Notes under the pieces: generated by a model
Database searches by the model: none
Told to the model about the DNA's origin: nothing
Seen by the model: the letters and a program-made list of their open reading frames with translations, nothing else
Source: Strigamia acuminata
Taxonomy: Eukaryota > Arthropoda > Chilopoda > Geophilomorpha > Linotaeniidae
Reading direction: 5' to 3'
NCBI GenBank assembly: GCA_949358305.1
Contig: OX442315.1
Location: 19,990,427-20,054,426 of the forward strand
DNA: 64,000 nt
Shown here: piece by piece, positions 25,450-35,200 of the stretch
How the letters are laid out: each line of letters begins with the position of its first letter
Numbering within the stretch: position 1 is the first letter of the stretch
Program-made: the position numbers and the translations under genes

Positions 25450-27178
25450 GAAGAGGCCAGGCCACGCAGGCAAATCGAACAACACTGACAAGACGGTCGA
25501 CGCCGTAGCACTTACCGCGACCGTCGTATCAACGTATCAAATCGTAGACGAAAATGTAATGCCGACTGAACGCGACGAAAAAGTGACGCCGACTGAACGT
25601 GACGTAACAATCGCAACAACAATTGATCAACCCGAATTAGCAAATTATGCCGTCGCATACCAAAGTAATCATGCAATAAATAATATCGAATGGTGTCTTG
25701 ACAGCGGCGCATCGCGCCACATGTGCAAAAATCGCGAAATGTTTTCCAGTCTAAATGAAACGATGAAGGGAACAATTCGAACCGCTTCCAAGACGTACGT
25801 AAAAAGCGAAGGACTTGGAAAAATACACCTCGATATGGACGATTACGACAAACCAATTGTTTTGGAGGACGTCATGTTTGCACCCGATTTGAGCGGAAAT
25901 TTGATGTCGGTACCACGCATCACAAGCCAGGGCGCTGAAGTAATTTTTACTGAGAAAACCGCAACAATCAGCAAGAAGGGAAAAACAGTCATGAAGGCGG
26001 AGCGACGAGGCGACATGTTCATCGTACGAACGAAACCACTGCAGATTGCAAACGTCGCCACTGGAAAAATCAGCCTAAACTCGAAAACATGGCACCATCG
26101 TTTTGGACATTTGAATTTGGGCGCTTTGCAACAACTAAGAAAATACGAAATGGTAAATGGACTGAAATTCGATACTGCAAACGAAACATTTGACTGCGAG
26201 ATTTGTGCAAAGGGAAAAATTCACCGAAGCTCACACCCATCGTCGTCAACACGCGCGGACGACGTGCTCGACTTGATCCACTCCGACATTTGCGGACCAA
26301 TGCCGACCACGTCACTTGGAGGGGCCAAATATTTCGCCACGTTCATCGATGACAAATCCCGCTACACCGAAGTCGCAATTTTGAAAGAAAGAGGCGAAAT
26401 TTTCCGAGCATTTCAAAACTTCAAGCGAAGAGTCGAACTCGAAACCGGACGAAAAATTAAGAAAATTCGCAGCGACAATGCCAAGGAATACGTCAGCGCC
26501 ACGTTCACCAAATTTTTGGAAGAAGAAGGGATTCGTCGTCAACTCTCGGTCGAGTACACACCAAAACAAAATGGCGTTTCTGAGCGCATGAACCGCACGC
26601 TGTGTGAAATGGCAAGATGCATGATGATAGAATCGAATCTGCCGCCACCCCTTTGGGCCGAAATTATTGACAGCGCTGTTTTCATCAGAAATCGATGCCC
26701 GACCAAGTCATTAGAAAACCAAACACCATTTGAAGTATGGCACGGCAAGAAGCCATTTATTGGTTTCTTGAGAAGACTGGGCAGCAAAGCCATCGTGTTG
26801 CAGCAGGGACCTGGAAAGGGAAAATTTGAGGCCAAAGGAACCGAATTGACATTAATAGGCTATTCAGCTGAATCAAAAGCATACAAACTTTATGATGCTG
26901 CCCGACGAAGAGTCGTGAAAAGCTGCCACGTCAAAATTTTCGAGTCAACCGATGCCATCTCAAATAATGGCGAAAAATCATTTGCTGATCCATTTTTTTT
27001 ATTTTTCCTAGTTTTGACGAACCCGAAAGCCCGCCGCCTGACGCCATTACTGCGCGCAACAATGACAACGAAGTTGAAACAGAAGGAGAAATCGATGTCG
27101 ATGAAGCCGACGCGCAAATTCCGATTGAAAATCAACCTGCTGAAACCAAACGAGGCCCGGGACGTCCAAAACTCGTAA
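25439..27178 (+). CDS. copia Pol part 1: protease and integrase (frame +1 to gag)
   Basis: Open in frame 2 from upstream of the gag stop to TAA at 27176-27178. The protease motif DSGAS is at 25700-25714. The integrase zinc-binding domain follows: histidines at 26096 and 26108, CxxC at 26195-26206. The integrase core has Asp at 26285-26287, Asp at 26474-26476 and Glu at 26582-26584; the last two are 35 residues apart, the expected DD35E spacing. The KIHRSSHP and YTPKQNGVSERMNR segments are typical of copia. The final 60 codons, after about 26995, are out-of-frame translation: the acidic linker expected before reverse transcriptase is in frame 1. The protein would cleave the polyprotein and insert the cDNA. 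Confidence 0.93.
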   Translation, partial: DCRRKRPGHAGKSNNTDKTVDAVALTATVVSTYQIVDENVMPTERDEKVTPTERDVTIATTIDQPELANYAVAYQSNHAINNIEWCLDSGASRHMCKNREMFSSLNETMKGTIRTASKTYVKSEGLGKIHLDMDDYDKPIVLEDVMFAPDLSGNLMSVPRITSQGAEVIFTEKTATISKKGKTVMKAERRGDMFIVRTKPLQIANVATGKISLNSKTWHHRFGHLNLGALQQLRKYEMVNGLKFDTANETFDCEICAKGKIHRSSHPSSSTRADDVLDLIHSDICGPMPTTSLGGAKYFATFIDDKSRYTEVAILKERGEIFRAFQNFKRRVELETGRKIKKIRSDNAKEYVSATFTKFLEEEGIRRQLSVEYTPKQNGVSERMNRTLCEMARCMMIESNLPPPLWAEIIDSAVFIRNRCPTKSLENQTPFEVWHGKKPFIGFLRRLGSKAIVLQQGPGKGKFEAKGTELTLIGYSAESKAYKLYDAARRRVVKSCHVKIFESTDAISNNGEKSFADPFFLFFLVLTNPKARRLTPLLRATMTTKLKQKEKSMSMKPTRKFRLKINLLKPNEARDVQNS

Positions 27179-28887
27179 GGACCGGAAAACCGGGGCGCCC
27201 GTCGAAGCAATACAACTTAATCCGAACACACGACATTGAACCCGCCAACGAAAATCAAGAAACCGCATTCGACCCGAACGAGGATCACGCAAATTTCGTT
27301 TGCGGCTCACTCCCATCAGACCCCATCACCGTCGAAGAAGCGATGTCCAGAGACGATCGAAATGAATGGCGCGAAGCCATGCAAAACGAAATCGACGCGC
27401 TGAAGGAGATGGGAACGTGGATACTTGTCGACAAACCCAAAAATCGAAAAGTGATTTTTTCACGTTGGGTTTTCCGCATCAAACGGGACAAGCAAGGCAA
27501 CATAGACCGCTACAAGGGACGATTGGTTGCCAAGGGTTTTATGCAAAAAGAAGGAGTGGACTTCAACGAAACCTACGCCCCTGTGGTTCGATACAACTCC
27601 ATTCGCACTCTCATCGCGTATGCAGTCGAGAAGGGATGGCTAATCCACCAAATGGACGTCGTTGCCGCCTACATTCAGGGCGAACTCGATGAAGAAATTT
27701 TCATGCGGCAACCAGACGGTTTCATTGAAGAGGGACAAGAAGAAAAAGTCTGTCTACTTAAAAAGTCACTCTATGGATTAAAACAAGCCGGACGGAACTG
27801 GCATAAAAAGTTAAGCCGCCACCTTCGCAAAAAGATGAAATTAAATCGCAGCAACAAAGATCCATGCGTCTTTTACAGACTAGAAGACGGGAAATCCGTA
27901 ATAATCGCTGTCTACGTGGATGACCTAATCGTAATAACTGAAAACACAGAAACAATGAACAAAGTCAAATCTGACTTAAGCGAAAAATTCAGAATGACAG
28001 ACATCGGATCATTGAAATACTGCTTAGGAATCGAAGTAAACCAAAATGAGAAAGACCATACCGTCCAAATCACTCAGACCAAATACATCGATGAAATTTT
28101 GGAACGCTTCAACATGACAAACTGCAACACCGTCAGCACACCAATTGACCCTGCACTGAAGCTAACCAAAGAAATGTCACCCAAGACAAACGAAGAAAAG
28201 GAGAAAATGAAAAACGTGCCATATCGCGAGTTAATTGGCGCATTGATTTACCTGTCGAATTCGACTCGCCCAGATTTGGCCTTCGCAGTGAGCAGCCTCA
28301 GTCGTTTCTGCGCAAATCCAGGTGAAACACACTGGAAAGCTGCGAAAAGGGTACTTTCATACTTGAAAGGGACGCGAAAATTAGGCATCACCTACGAGAA
28401 GACTGAAGAAAATTTGTACGGATTCGCCGACGCGGATTGGGGTGGCGACATCGACGACAGAAGATCGACCACAGGATATGTGTTCATTTTGGCCGGAAGC
28501 CCAATCTCGTGGGCATCCAAGAAGCAACATACCGTTGCACTTTCGACCATGGAGGCTGAGTACATGGCGGTATCGGAGGCAGCAAAGGAACTCCTGCACC
28601 TCAGAGGACTTCTAATTGAGTTGGGCTGCCAAACAATGCAACAGGAAGCAACTGACGTCTTTTGTGACAACCAGGCCGCCATTTGCTTCTCACAAGATCA
28701 TTCGAGCTATCATAATAGCAAGCACATCGATATGCGCTTTCACTTCGCCAAAGAAGTCGTAGAAGATAAGAAAATGAGTCTCCACTACCTGCCAACCACT
28801 CAAATGGCAGCAGATGTCTTCACCAAAGGACTCTACCGACCGAAGCATGAAGATTGTTTAAAAATGTTAAACTTATTTTTGAGTTAA
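26989..28887 (+). CDS. copia Pol part 2: reverse transcriptase and RNase H
   Basis: Frame 1 is open from just after a TGA at 26986-26988 to TAA at 28885-28887; its first ATG inside the conserved region is at 27343. The reading starts with an acidic, proline-rich linker, including a GRPK-type basic motif, as expected between integrase and reverse transcriptase. The RVT_2 domain runs from about 27400 (ALKEMGTWILV) through FRIKRDKQGNIDRYKGRLVA to the catalytic YVDD at 27913-27924. RNase H follows, with acidic residues at 28429-28431, 28552-28554 and 28666-28668, then the KHIDMRFHF signature near the end. No internal stop occurs over about 630 codons. As it stands, this part has no start codon joined to gag, so expression would need a frame change. 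Confidence 0.95.
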   Translation, partial: SIFFIFPSFDEPESPPPDAITARNNDNEVETEGEIDVDEADAQIPIENQPAETKRGPGRPKLVRTGKPGRPSKQYNLIRTHDIEPANENQETAFDPNEDHANFVCGSLPSDPITVEEAMSRDDRNEWREAMQNEIDALKEMGTWILVDKPKNRKVIFSRWVFRIKRDKQGNIDRYKGRLVAKGFMQKEGVDFNETYAPVVRYNSIRTLIAYAVEKGWLIHQMDVVAAYIQGELDEEIFMRQPDGFIEEGQEEKVCLLKKSLYGLKQAGRNWHKKLSRHLRKKMKLNRSNKDPCVFYRLEDGKSVIIAVYVDDLIVITENTETMNKVKSDLSEKFRMTDIGSLKYCLGIEVNQNEKDHTVQITQTKYIDEILERFNMTNCNTVSTPIDPALKLTKEMSPKTNEEKEKMKNVPYRELIGALIYLSNSTRPDLAFAVSSLSRFCANPGETHWKAAKRVLSYLKGTRKLGITYEKTEENLYGFADADWGGDIDDRRSTTGYVFILAGSPISWASKKQHTVALSTMEAEYMAVSEAAKELLHLRGLLIELGCQTMQQEATDVFCDNQAAICFSQDHSSYHNSKHIDMRFHFAKEVVEDKKMSLHYLPTTQMAADVFTKGLYRPKHEDCLKMLNLFLS

Positions 28888-28926
28888 TTTTTATTGTTTT
28901 TTTATGTAACCAACATCATTTGTGAT

Positions 28927-28935
28927 GAGAAGGAG
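28927..28935 (+). other. Polypurine tract of copia element
   Basis: GAGAAGGAG directly abuts the TG of the 3' LTR; the purine run is broken by one T three bases further up. It is the expected plus-strand primer position. Confidence 0.8.
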
Positions 28936-29114
28936 TGTTGGAATGTTTTATACGTCATCTCGGCATGATGTTTTGTATTGGACCACCCACTGGTCACTCC
29001 CTTTCCCCTTCACCCTTCACTTCCTGTCCTACTAGAATAAACGCTAGTCGCAGCACAAGTTGCTCTGCGACCTAAAATATATATATCTACATAAATCTAA
29101 CTCATCCACCATCA
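28936..29114 (+). repeat. 3' LTR of copia element
   Basis: This 179-base copy is identical by eye to the 5' LTR. AATAAA at 29036-29041 would direct polyadenylation of the element transcript. GTTTG follows at 29115-29119, completing the target-site duplication. Confidence 0.95.
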
Positions 29115-29119
29115 GTTTG

Positions 29120-31759
29120 CAATCCCTCAGACAAAAGAATTGAGTGAACCTCTGATTTACCGATTTATCGACGCCCGTAGTTCGGCTTTCCTGGATTTGT
29201 ACGGTTGAAAAAAGGCGCAAAGCATATGACGCCAACACCAAACGCCAACGCCACAAGGTAAAGGAAGGAAAGTCATATTGGATGTGTAAAAAAAAGACAA
29301 CTGCCCCAACACGAGATTATAGGCCTAGCTGATTCCGGGTATTTCTCATTTATCACTGCCAAGCTGATTGGTCGCCCCCTGGCGTGGTTTCCCCCGCAAT
29401 GGACTACAACTAGTGTTACTCATCTCGTCGACTAATGATAGGAATCTTGTAAGAAACAACGGAAATGACCAATTTCCGTCAAGGTCGTCCAAATGTGTAT
29501 TCATTTTCTAAGAGTCAACTATTGATCCACTTTGCACTTTGCACTTAGCCACTTAGCGTAAAATACACGCCCTGAGGATTTGAACTTACTGCTCTAACTG
29601 GCAGTACTGATGACGAGTCTGGGATTGCTCCTTATTTTCTACAAAGAATTGTAAACAATCAATACTTCACTTTAACAAAACTTTTCGAGAATTGCACTTT
29701 TAAATCTCGCGTGTGATTACGCGAAATGCTTTCCTTTCTGTTTTCTATTGTTTTACAGCGTTATTAAGAATGTCAAATTTTATTGCCCAATTGTCGGCTC
29801 AAATTGATATTAAAATGCTCTCAATGTGGTTCACCCCTTTTTATAACCCAATTTTGTTGTACTATCGCAGTATTTAGTGTGGAGGATGATGATGAGTTTG
29901 CTCGCAGCCCTATAATTAAGCGATCGATACGAGTATTACTGTACATGTTTATCGGTATGGAAAATGATTGTTTATCGGTTTATCCTGTAATTTAGAAACG
30001 TGTATCAAATTGACGAGATGCAATAAACCGATATTAAATCTAAAACAATAAAAATATGTGTATTTACAGATACTTTATCGGAACGAGAGCTTTTATTGCG
30101 TTCAGCGGTTTTTTCATTAAAAGTTTGAGTTAAAAAAAATCCATACTTTATTCTTACCACATCAAAAACTTTTTTTTTTATTACTATTATTTTTTTTTTA
30201 AATCTTTGAATTTTTTTTATTTCATAAATTGAAAAAAAGATTAGGTTTTATTCAAATTTGATGAAAATAAACACGCTTTACATACCACTCTCAAAAGATC
30301 GCAATTTTTGAAGCATCTCCCACTCCCTCCTTTATTTCGCAGGAGAGATAGAAAGATAATAACACTAAAATTTAATCTCCTTCTATGCAACAGATGAGCG
30401 GTTTGTTTTAAAAAAAAATAATAATAATGCAAAAAAGTAAAACTTTATACTCAAACCTAAATACATTGGATATCGAAGTTATGAAATTGAAAGTTAATGA
30501 CATCATAAAATTTTAATACATGCTTTATCTTTATTGTAGGTGTCATTTTAATCGAGGGTAAACGAAAGAAAAAAAAAACAATATAAAATTTACTGTCTCT
30601 GTAATGAAGTAATGAATCGTTAAGAAGCTTCCTAAAACATTTTATGCCACGCCTCGAGTATTTCAACTATTTTATCTCTTTTCCTGTAAATATATCTGAT
30701 ATCTGCAACTAGGTACCACAAACTCACTATCTACATCGACGAGGATTCGCTAAAACTGTACAACACTGCAGGAAACCATCAAATATAAATGTGTGGTGTT
30801 AATTTAAAGGTAGATACTATAAACAAACTGAAATATGACACTTTCCAAAGCTTCAAATTGTAAATTGCAAGTTCTCCTATTTTGTTGTGCAACGCATAAA
30901 TTATTATTAATAAGTGCAATTTAATATCCCTTTGTTTTTACCGCTTTTCCAGAACTCAGAATAAAATAATTAGATTATCAATTTTCCAGATTTTTCCTCA
31001 CTTTTACCAAACTTTTCAAATATCTGAAACACCTGTTTAAAGACCTATAAGTCAATTTAAAAAAGAAAGTTGCACGGCGCCGTTTCTCTTGCGGCCATGT
31101 GGTTTTCATCCGGGATATAAATCTTTGTAAGAATCTGATCACGTGATCCAAATTCGCTGGCACATCCTTAGGCCCCGGCCATTTTATGAAAAGCCATCCA
31201 TCGTTGGCTCTGAGGACTCTTCTTTCTTGTTTTGAATGAAATTGCATCACCCGATTCATATGCCATTTTGGCTTTTTTTACTTCCTTATACAAAAGAAAA
31301 TTGGAACTTCTGCAACTACACTCTAAGACCTACGAGTAAGAGTAGTTGTTGAATAATGTTGCTTTATCATTTGAGACAGAAAATCGTTAAGAAATGCAAA
31401 CACACTGTAGAAAATAACCAAACTGTGGTGTCTTAAAAAAGGCATGTATCCAGGTTGACGATGTAAACATAACTAACTTTATTCAGTACTGTCAGGTGAT
31501 ACATCACCTTAGACAGGTAAGTCATCATACACAGATGCTGCCACTAACCAGAACTCGCGCATCATTTTATGGAAATGTTCTTTGAAAACAATGCAATTGA
31601 CATTTCATGGCAGAAACAAGATGGGGGAAGAAAAATCAATTTCATTGATTAGATTGAGTTTAGTTGTTTAAACAAGTATCAGCCGACATAAAATGTAAAC
31701 ACGAGAAGAATCTTAAGCAAATATTAATATTAAATGAAATGGCTTTCAGTTTTAGCACG
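29120..31759. other. Intergenic stretch between copia element and receptor gene
   Basis: No gene was found. The first 500 bases are less AT-rich than what follows and include the CCAAT/CTCF-like cluster at 29363-29384. The rest has long A/T runs, for example around 30170-30240. Open frames of 60-93 codons here lack conserved motifs. The region is the immediate upstream flank of the receptor gene and probably holds distal regulatory sequence. Confidence 0.5.
29363..29384 (-). promoter_or_regulatory. NF-Y-type CCAAT box next to CTCF-like core
   Basis: On the - strand the sequence reads CGCCAGGGGGCG followed at once by ACCAATCAGC. The second part is a full NF-Y consensus (RRCCAATSRGM). The first fits the ten-base core of the CTCF consensus (SYAGRKGGCR). 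The site lies 2.6 kb upstream of the receptor start codon and about 250 bases beyond the retrotransposon. Function is inferred from motif match only. Confidence 0.35.
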
Positions 31760-31983
31760 AATGCCGTCACTTTTCAGCGCTCAGCTCTGTTTGTTGCATC
31801 CAAGTTGAGTTGGTTCGTAGTGCGCAGACTCCAATCCAGGTAGAGGCTAGATTCGCGAGCAGAACTAAGGAGTTTGAGGGGGCATGCGCCAATGCCAGCA
31901 TTAGTTATTGATCTCGACTCGCGCGCCTTGTAAAAGTCGGCCGCGCACGAGTCGGTCGGCGGCACGAACGGGGCACGGGCGTC
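31760..31983 (+). promoter_or_regulatory. Presumed promoter/5' UTR region of receptor gene
   Basis: Base composition changes sharply here, from AT-rich to GC-rich. The last 80 bases before the ATG are strongly GC-rich with many CpG. An NRF-1-like half motif GGCATGCGCC occurs at 31881-31890, and TGCGCAGAC near 31820. No TATA box is evident. The transcription start cannot be placed from sequence alone. Confidence 0.4.
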
Positions 31984-32265
31984 ATGTCGACGTGGCGCGT
32001 GCACGTTCGGCTGTCGCTCCTGCCGCCGCTGGCTCCTTCGTTTTCGTTTCTATGCCCGGTGTTTCATCCTTCAGTATTTTTGTGTGTTGTCTCGCTACTC
32101 TTCTTTTCCCACTCGCCTTGGACCGTGTCCGGTGGTCATCCCGACGCAAAACGATTGTACGACGATCTCTTGTCCCACTATAACAAATTAGTTCGACCAG
32201 TAGCCAATAACACCGATCCACTGACGGTACACATCAAGCTCAAACTGTCGCAACTGATTGATGTG
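31984..32265 (+). CDS. Receptor exon 1: signal peptide and mature N-terminus
   Basis: This exon has 94 codons ending in phase 0 at ATGTG|GTAAGT. Hydrophobic residues 31-42 form the signal peptide, with likely cleavage near residue 50. The mature chain then begins [20 protein letters not shown], a strongly conserved nAChR start. The exon is GC-rich, unlike its flanks. The ATG is the first in frame after the CpG-rich leader. Confidence 0.93.
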
Positions 32266-35200
32266 GTAAGTAAACCATTTTATCAAACGTTATCTCGTGT
32301 TTTTCTTGTTCCTTTCAAGTGCAAATTACGTACAAAAACACAATTTGTAATTAAAACAAATCTACAATTCAGAAGCCTCTTTAGAGTGTCTGTGTTCATC
32401 CCCACGGCCCCTTCACTTCTTCAATGATTACTACGCGTTGATATTTATCAAGGCGCATGAATTTCTTCATAATCTTCTAACGAGATACTTAAGTTAATAA
32501 CTTACATCTTGATCTCCTCTGAGAACGTTGCTTCGTTCGGATTGTGCATTTCACTTGCCTCTGCTTTTAAAACCAAAAGGGGATTACGTGACATGTTATT
32601 GCACAAACTGAATTGCAAACTTGTTGATTTCACTAGCGATACAACACTTCAACGAAAAATTGTGTTCGCGCATAATTTACTATTCTAATACAATTCTTAC
32701 TCTCCATCAAACGTTCGGATACATTCGAATCTAGCTACAAATACCCTCGTTAGAGCGAAAATTCTTTACACAGCGAAGTAATTACCCAGAGTGGTCACAT
32801 AAATCGCTTCCGCGAAAAATTCGATTTACCGGTGGTTCGCCCGTGCCATTTAAAGGTAGTCCATCCGACACCAAAACTAATAACAAAAGCCTAATAAGAA
32901 CACTAAAGATCGGAATTCACGTAAAACCCTGTTGCTTCTCACATTCAACACACGAAAATAACATTACCAATTTGTTATTTATATAACATTTGCTGGAAAT
33001 CATATTTCCTACTATATATTTCAATATACAGCATATGAAAATGGATACTCGGCAGGAGGTCTCTTAGGCATAATCCTTCTTGCTTTGTTTATTCATGACC
33101 GCAAATCACCTTGCACGTGTATGTTTGCATTTTTCTCTTGGGTACGAGCCTCTTGCTCGAGCTCTTCCATCCACAATGCATTGGCCTGACAAGCGATGTG
33201 TGTGTCGGATGGTAAAAGTGGCTGACTATATCTTACGCCATCGCCCTTCAATATTCATCACTCTTAAGTATTCCGTTGCGGTCGTGTCGTGAGATGAGCC
33301 CATGTGTATTTACTTTTTTATTTCTATTTTTCATATTGCGCCGCACAGCTTGTAGTTGTGGCAAATTACGTTTAAAAAGTTAAGCTCTAATTTCTTTGAG
33401 GTAAGCCGAATCTCTTTCAAAGTTGCATTCACGTGTTGGCTCAAGGCCAGGAGCAATCAACTTTTTTTTTTTTACCTTCCCCTGCTCTCTGAACTCCACT
33501 AGTTAATAGCACTTCCGACTTGAATTGGATCACACCTGCTTGGAATTCGGAATTTCGAGTTCAAGGCGTTTTCCCTGCCTTATGAATGATGTTATTTTCT
33601 GTGAGAAAAGGCCAATTTAATCGAGAGAGGCAATTTCTTTTTGAAAAATAACCTCATTGCCACTTAGCAGATGTTTCTCTGACACCTGACCCGCGTGAAG
33701 GTACCCTAATGTTGTTTTTCGCGAAATGTGTTTCAAATTTGTGCTTTTTTCTACGTGTTGTGTATGATTTATTACGAATGCATAATCCACTCTGGTGTAA
33801 AATTCGCGAATTAATAAATGTCAAAAGTCAAGTTTAATAAAATGAGAAAATTACTCTCCTTTTCAACGAAATTACCGTTTTCAAGAAATTAATTCCTTCG
33901 CAACTTGTGGCTGAAAACTCGTTGCAAAATTGGAAAACGCACGAAATGCAAAACAAATTAAGTTTGTCTCGTTGACAACACAAGCAACCACGACCAGTTA
34001 AATACCTTTGTTTTTCCAATAGAAATGAATCTACTAGTAGAGCTTTACTCAGCCCTCACTTTAGAGTGTAATTGCATTTTTCCATTTTCAAGGTACATCA
34101 CGTGACTTGTTTACTGAATCCAGATAAGAAAAAAAAATATTGAATCATACGTTGTTTCCGCCCGTGACAAAGGTGTCAAGTACACACTACCAAACAGATT
34201 AGAAGAAACCCAACCCGAGATTCAATTACCGATATGCTATTGACCGAAACAATATTTAACTTTTCCTCGTAAACTAAATAATTCATTAGTTAAATACAGA
34301 ATCAAATGCAATGAAGCTTTAGTACGGCTATAAATAAAACAGGGAGCTCTGGCTAAAATTGAATTCGAATACTTATTCGCAGCCATTTATTCTCGTCGCT
34401 TTGTACCATTTCATTGCAAAGCGAGAAATTTCCGATAAAAATCCATTTCTCTCTATCTGAATTAGCATTTCGTTTCAAGCGCATTACGAAAATCTATTTT
34501 AATACCTCGAAATCCCACTTGTTTTTCATTTCAAACAAATTCATCACTCTGTTGTTGGCGCATTATAATAGTTAATGGATGTGCGCACTTACGGATCTCC
34601 CTTAGTTGGATTCGCATGATAATCGTTATACAAGATTCATTGGGATTCTCTCACTCACTCTTTTTCTCTCTTCCTAATTTTTTCCTTTTCCGTTTTTTCA
34701 ATTTCTTCTTTTACTAGCACAGGTGCTGAATTTTTAATGCTGCTTAAAGGTTATGTAAAGAGAATGTTTTCCATTTTCCTTATACATTTAATGCAAAAAA
34801 GTGTTTTTCATATCTCGCTCATTTCGTTTTTATCTTTATCGGATTGAAATATTTTGTAATTCAACTGCATCGCAAACCCAACTGTAAAAAGAATTCAAAC
34901 GAAGTGAAAAGATCACATTACGTTTTATTCCTTCCTAAAATTATCCGACTGAAGTCTCGGCAAGAAAAAAATGCCAATATCCTCGAATTACAAACAGCTG
35001 AGCCCAAACACACAAACGTTGGCTAATTACATACACACTAATGTATTTTCTGCGCGCTAATTGACACCAAAGTAATAATTTAATTAATTAAAATTTGTCT
35101 CCTCTGCTAATTTCATTACTTTTGCAAAATTTCATATGTTGTTAGTGCTACTTCTTTCTCACGTTGCAAGGCACGAGATGCGACATTTCACACGCAGAAC

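Larger units (their letters stand above)
24337..29114 (+). mobile_element. Ty1/copia LTR retrotransposon, near complete, with two frame breaks
   Basis: This is a 4778-base element in the order LTR, primer site, gag, protease, integrase, reverse transcriptase, RNase H, polypurine tract, LTR. Integrase ahead of reverse transcriptase is diagnostic of copia (Pseudoviridae-type) elements. The LTRs are 179 bases each, identical by eye, begin TG and end CA, and are flanked by GTTTG duplications. All catalytic motifs I looked for are present, and no env frame exists. The coding region, normally one long frame in this family, is split twice: at an A run (25434-25438) inside the gag zinc knuckle, and at a T run (26993-27000) between integrase and reverse transcriptase. 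The identical LTRs mean recent insertion, so the breaks are either very young mutations or homopolymer errors in the assembly. Confidence 0.97.
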
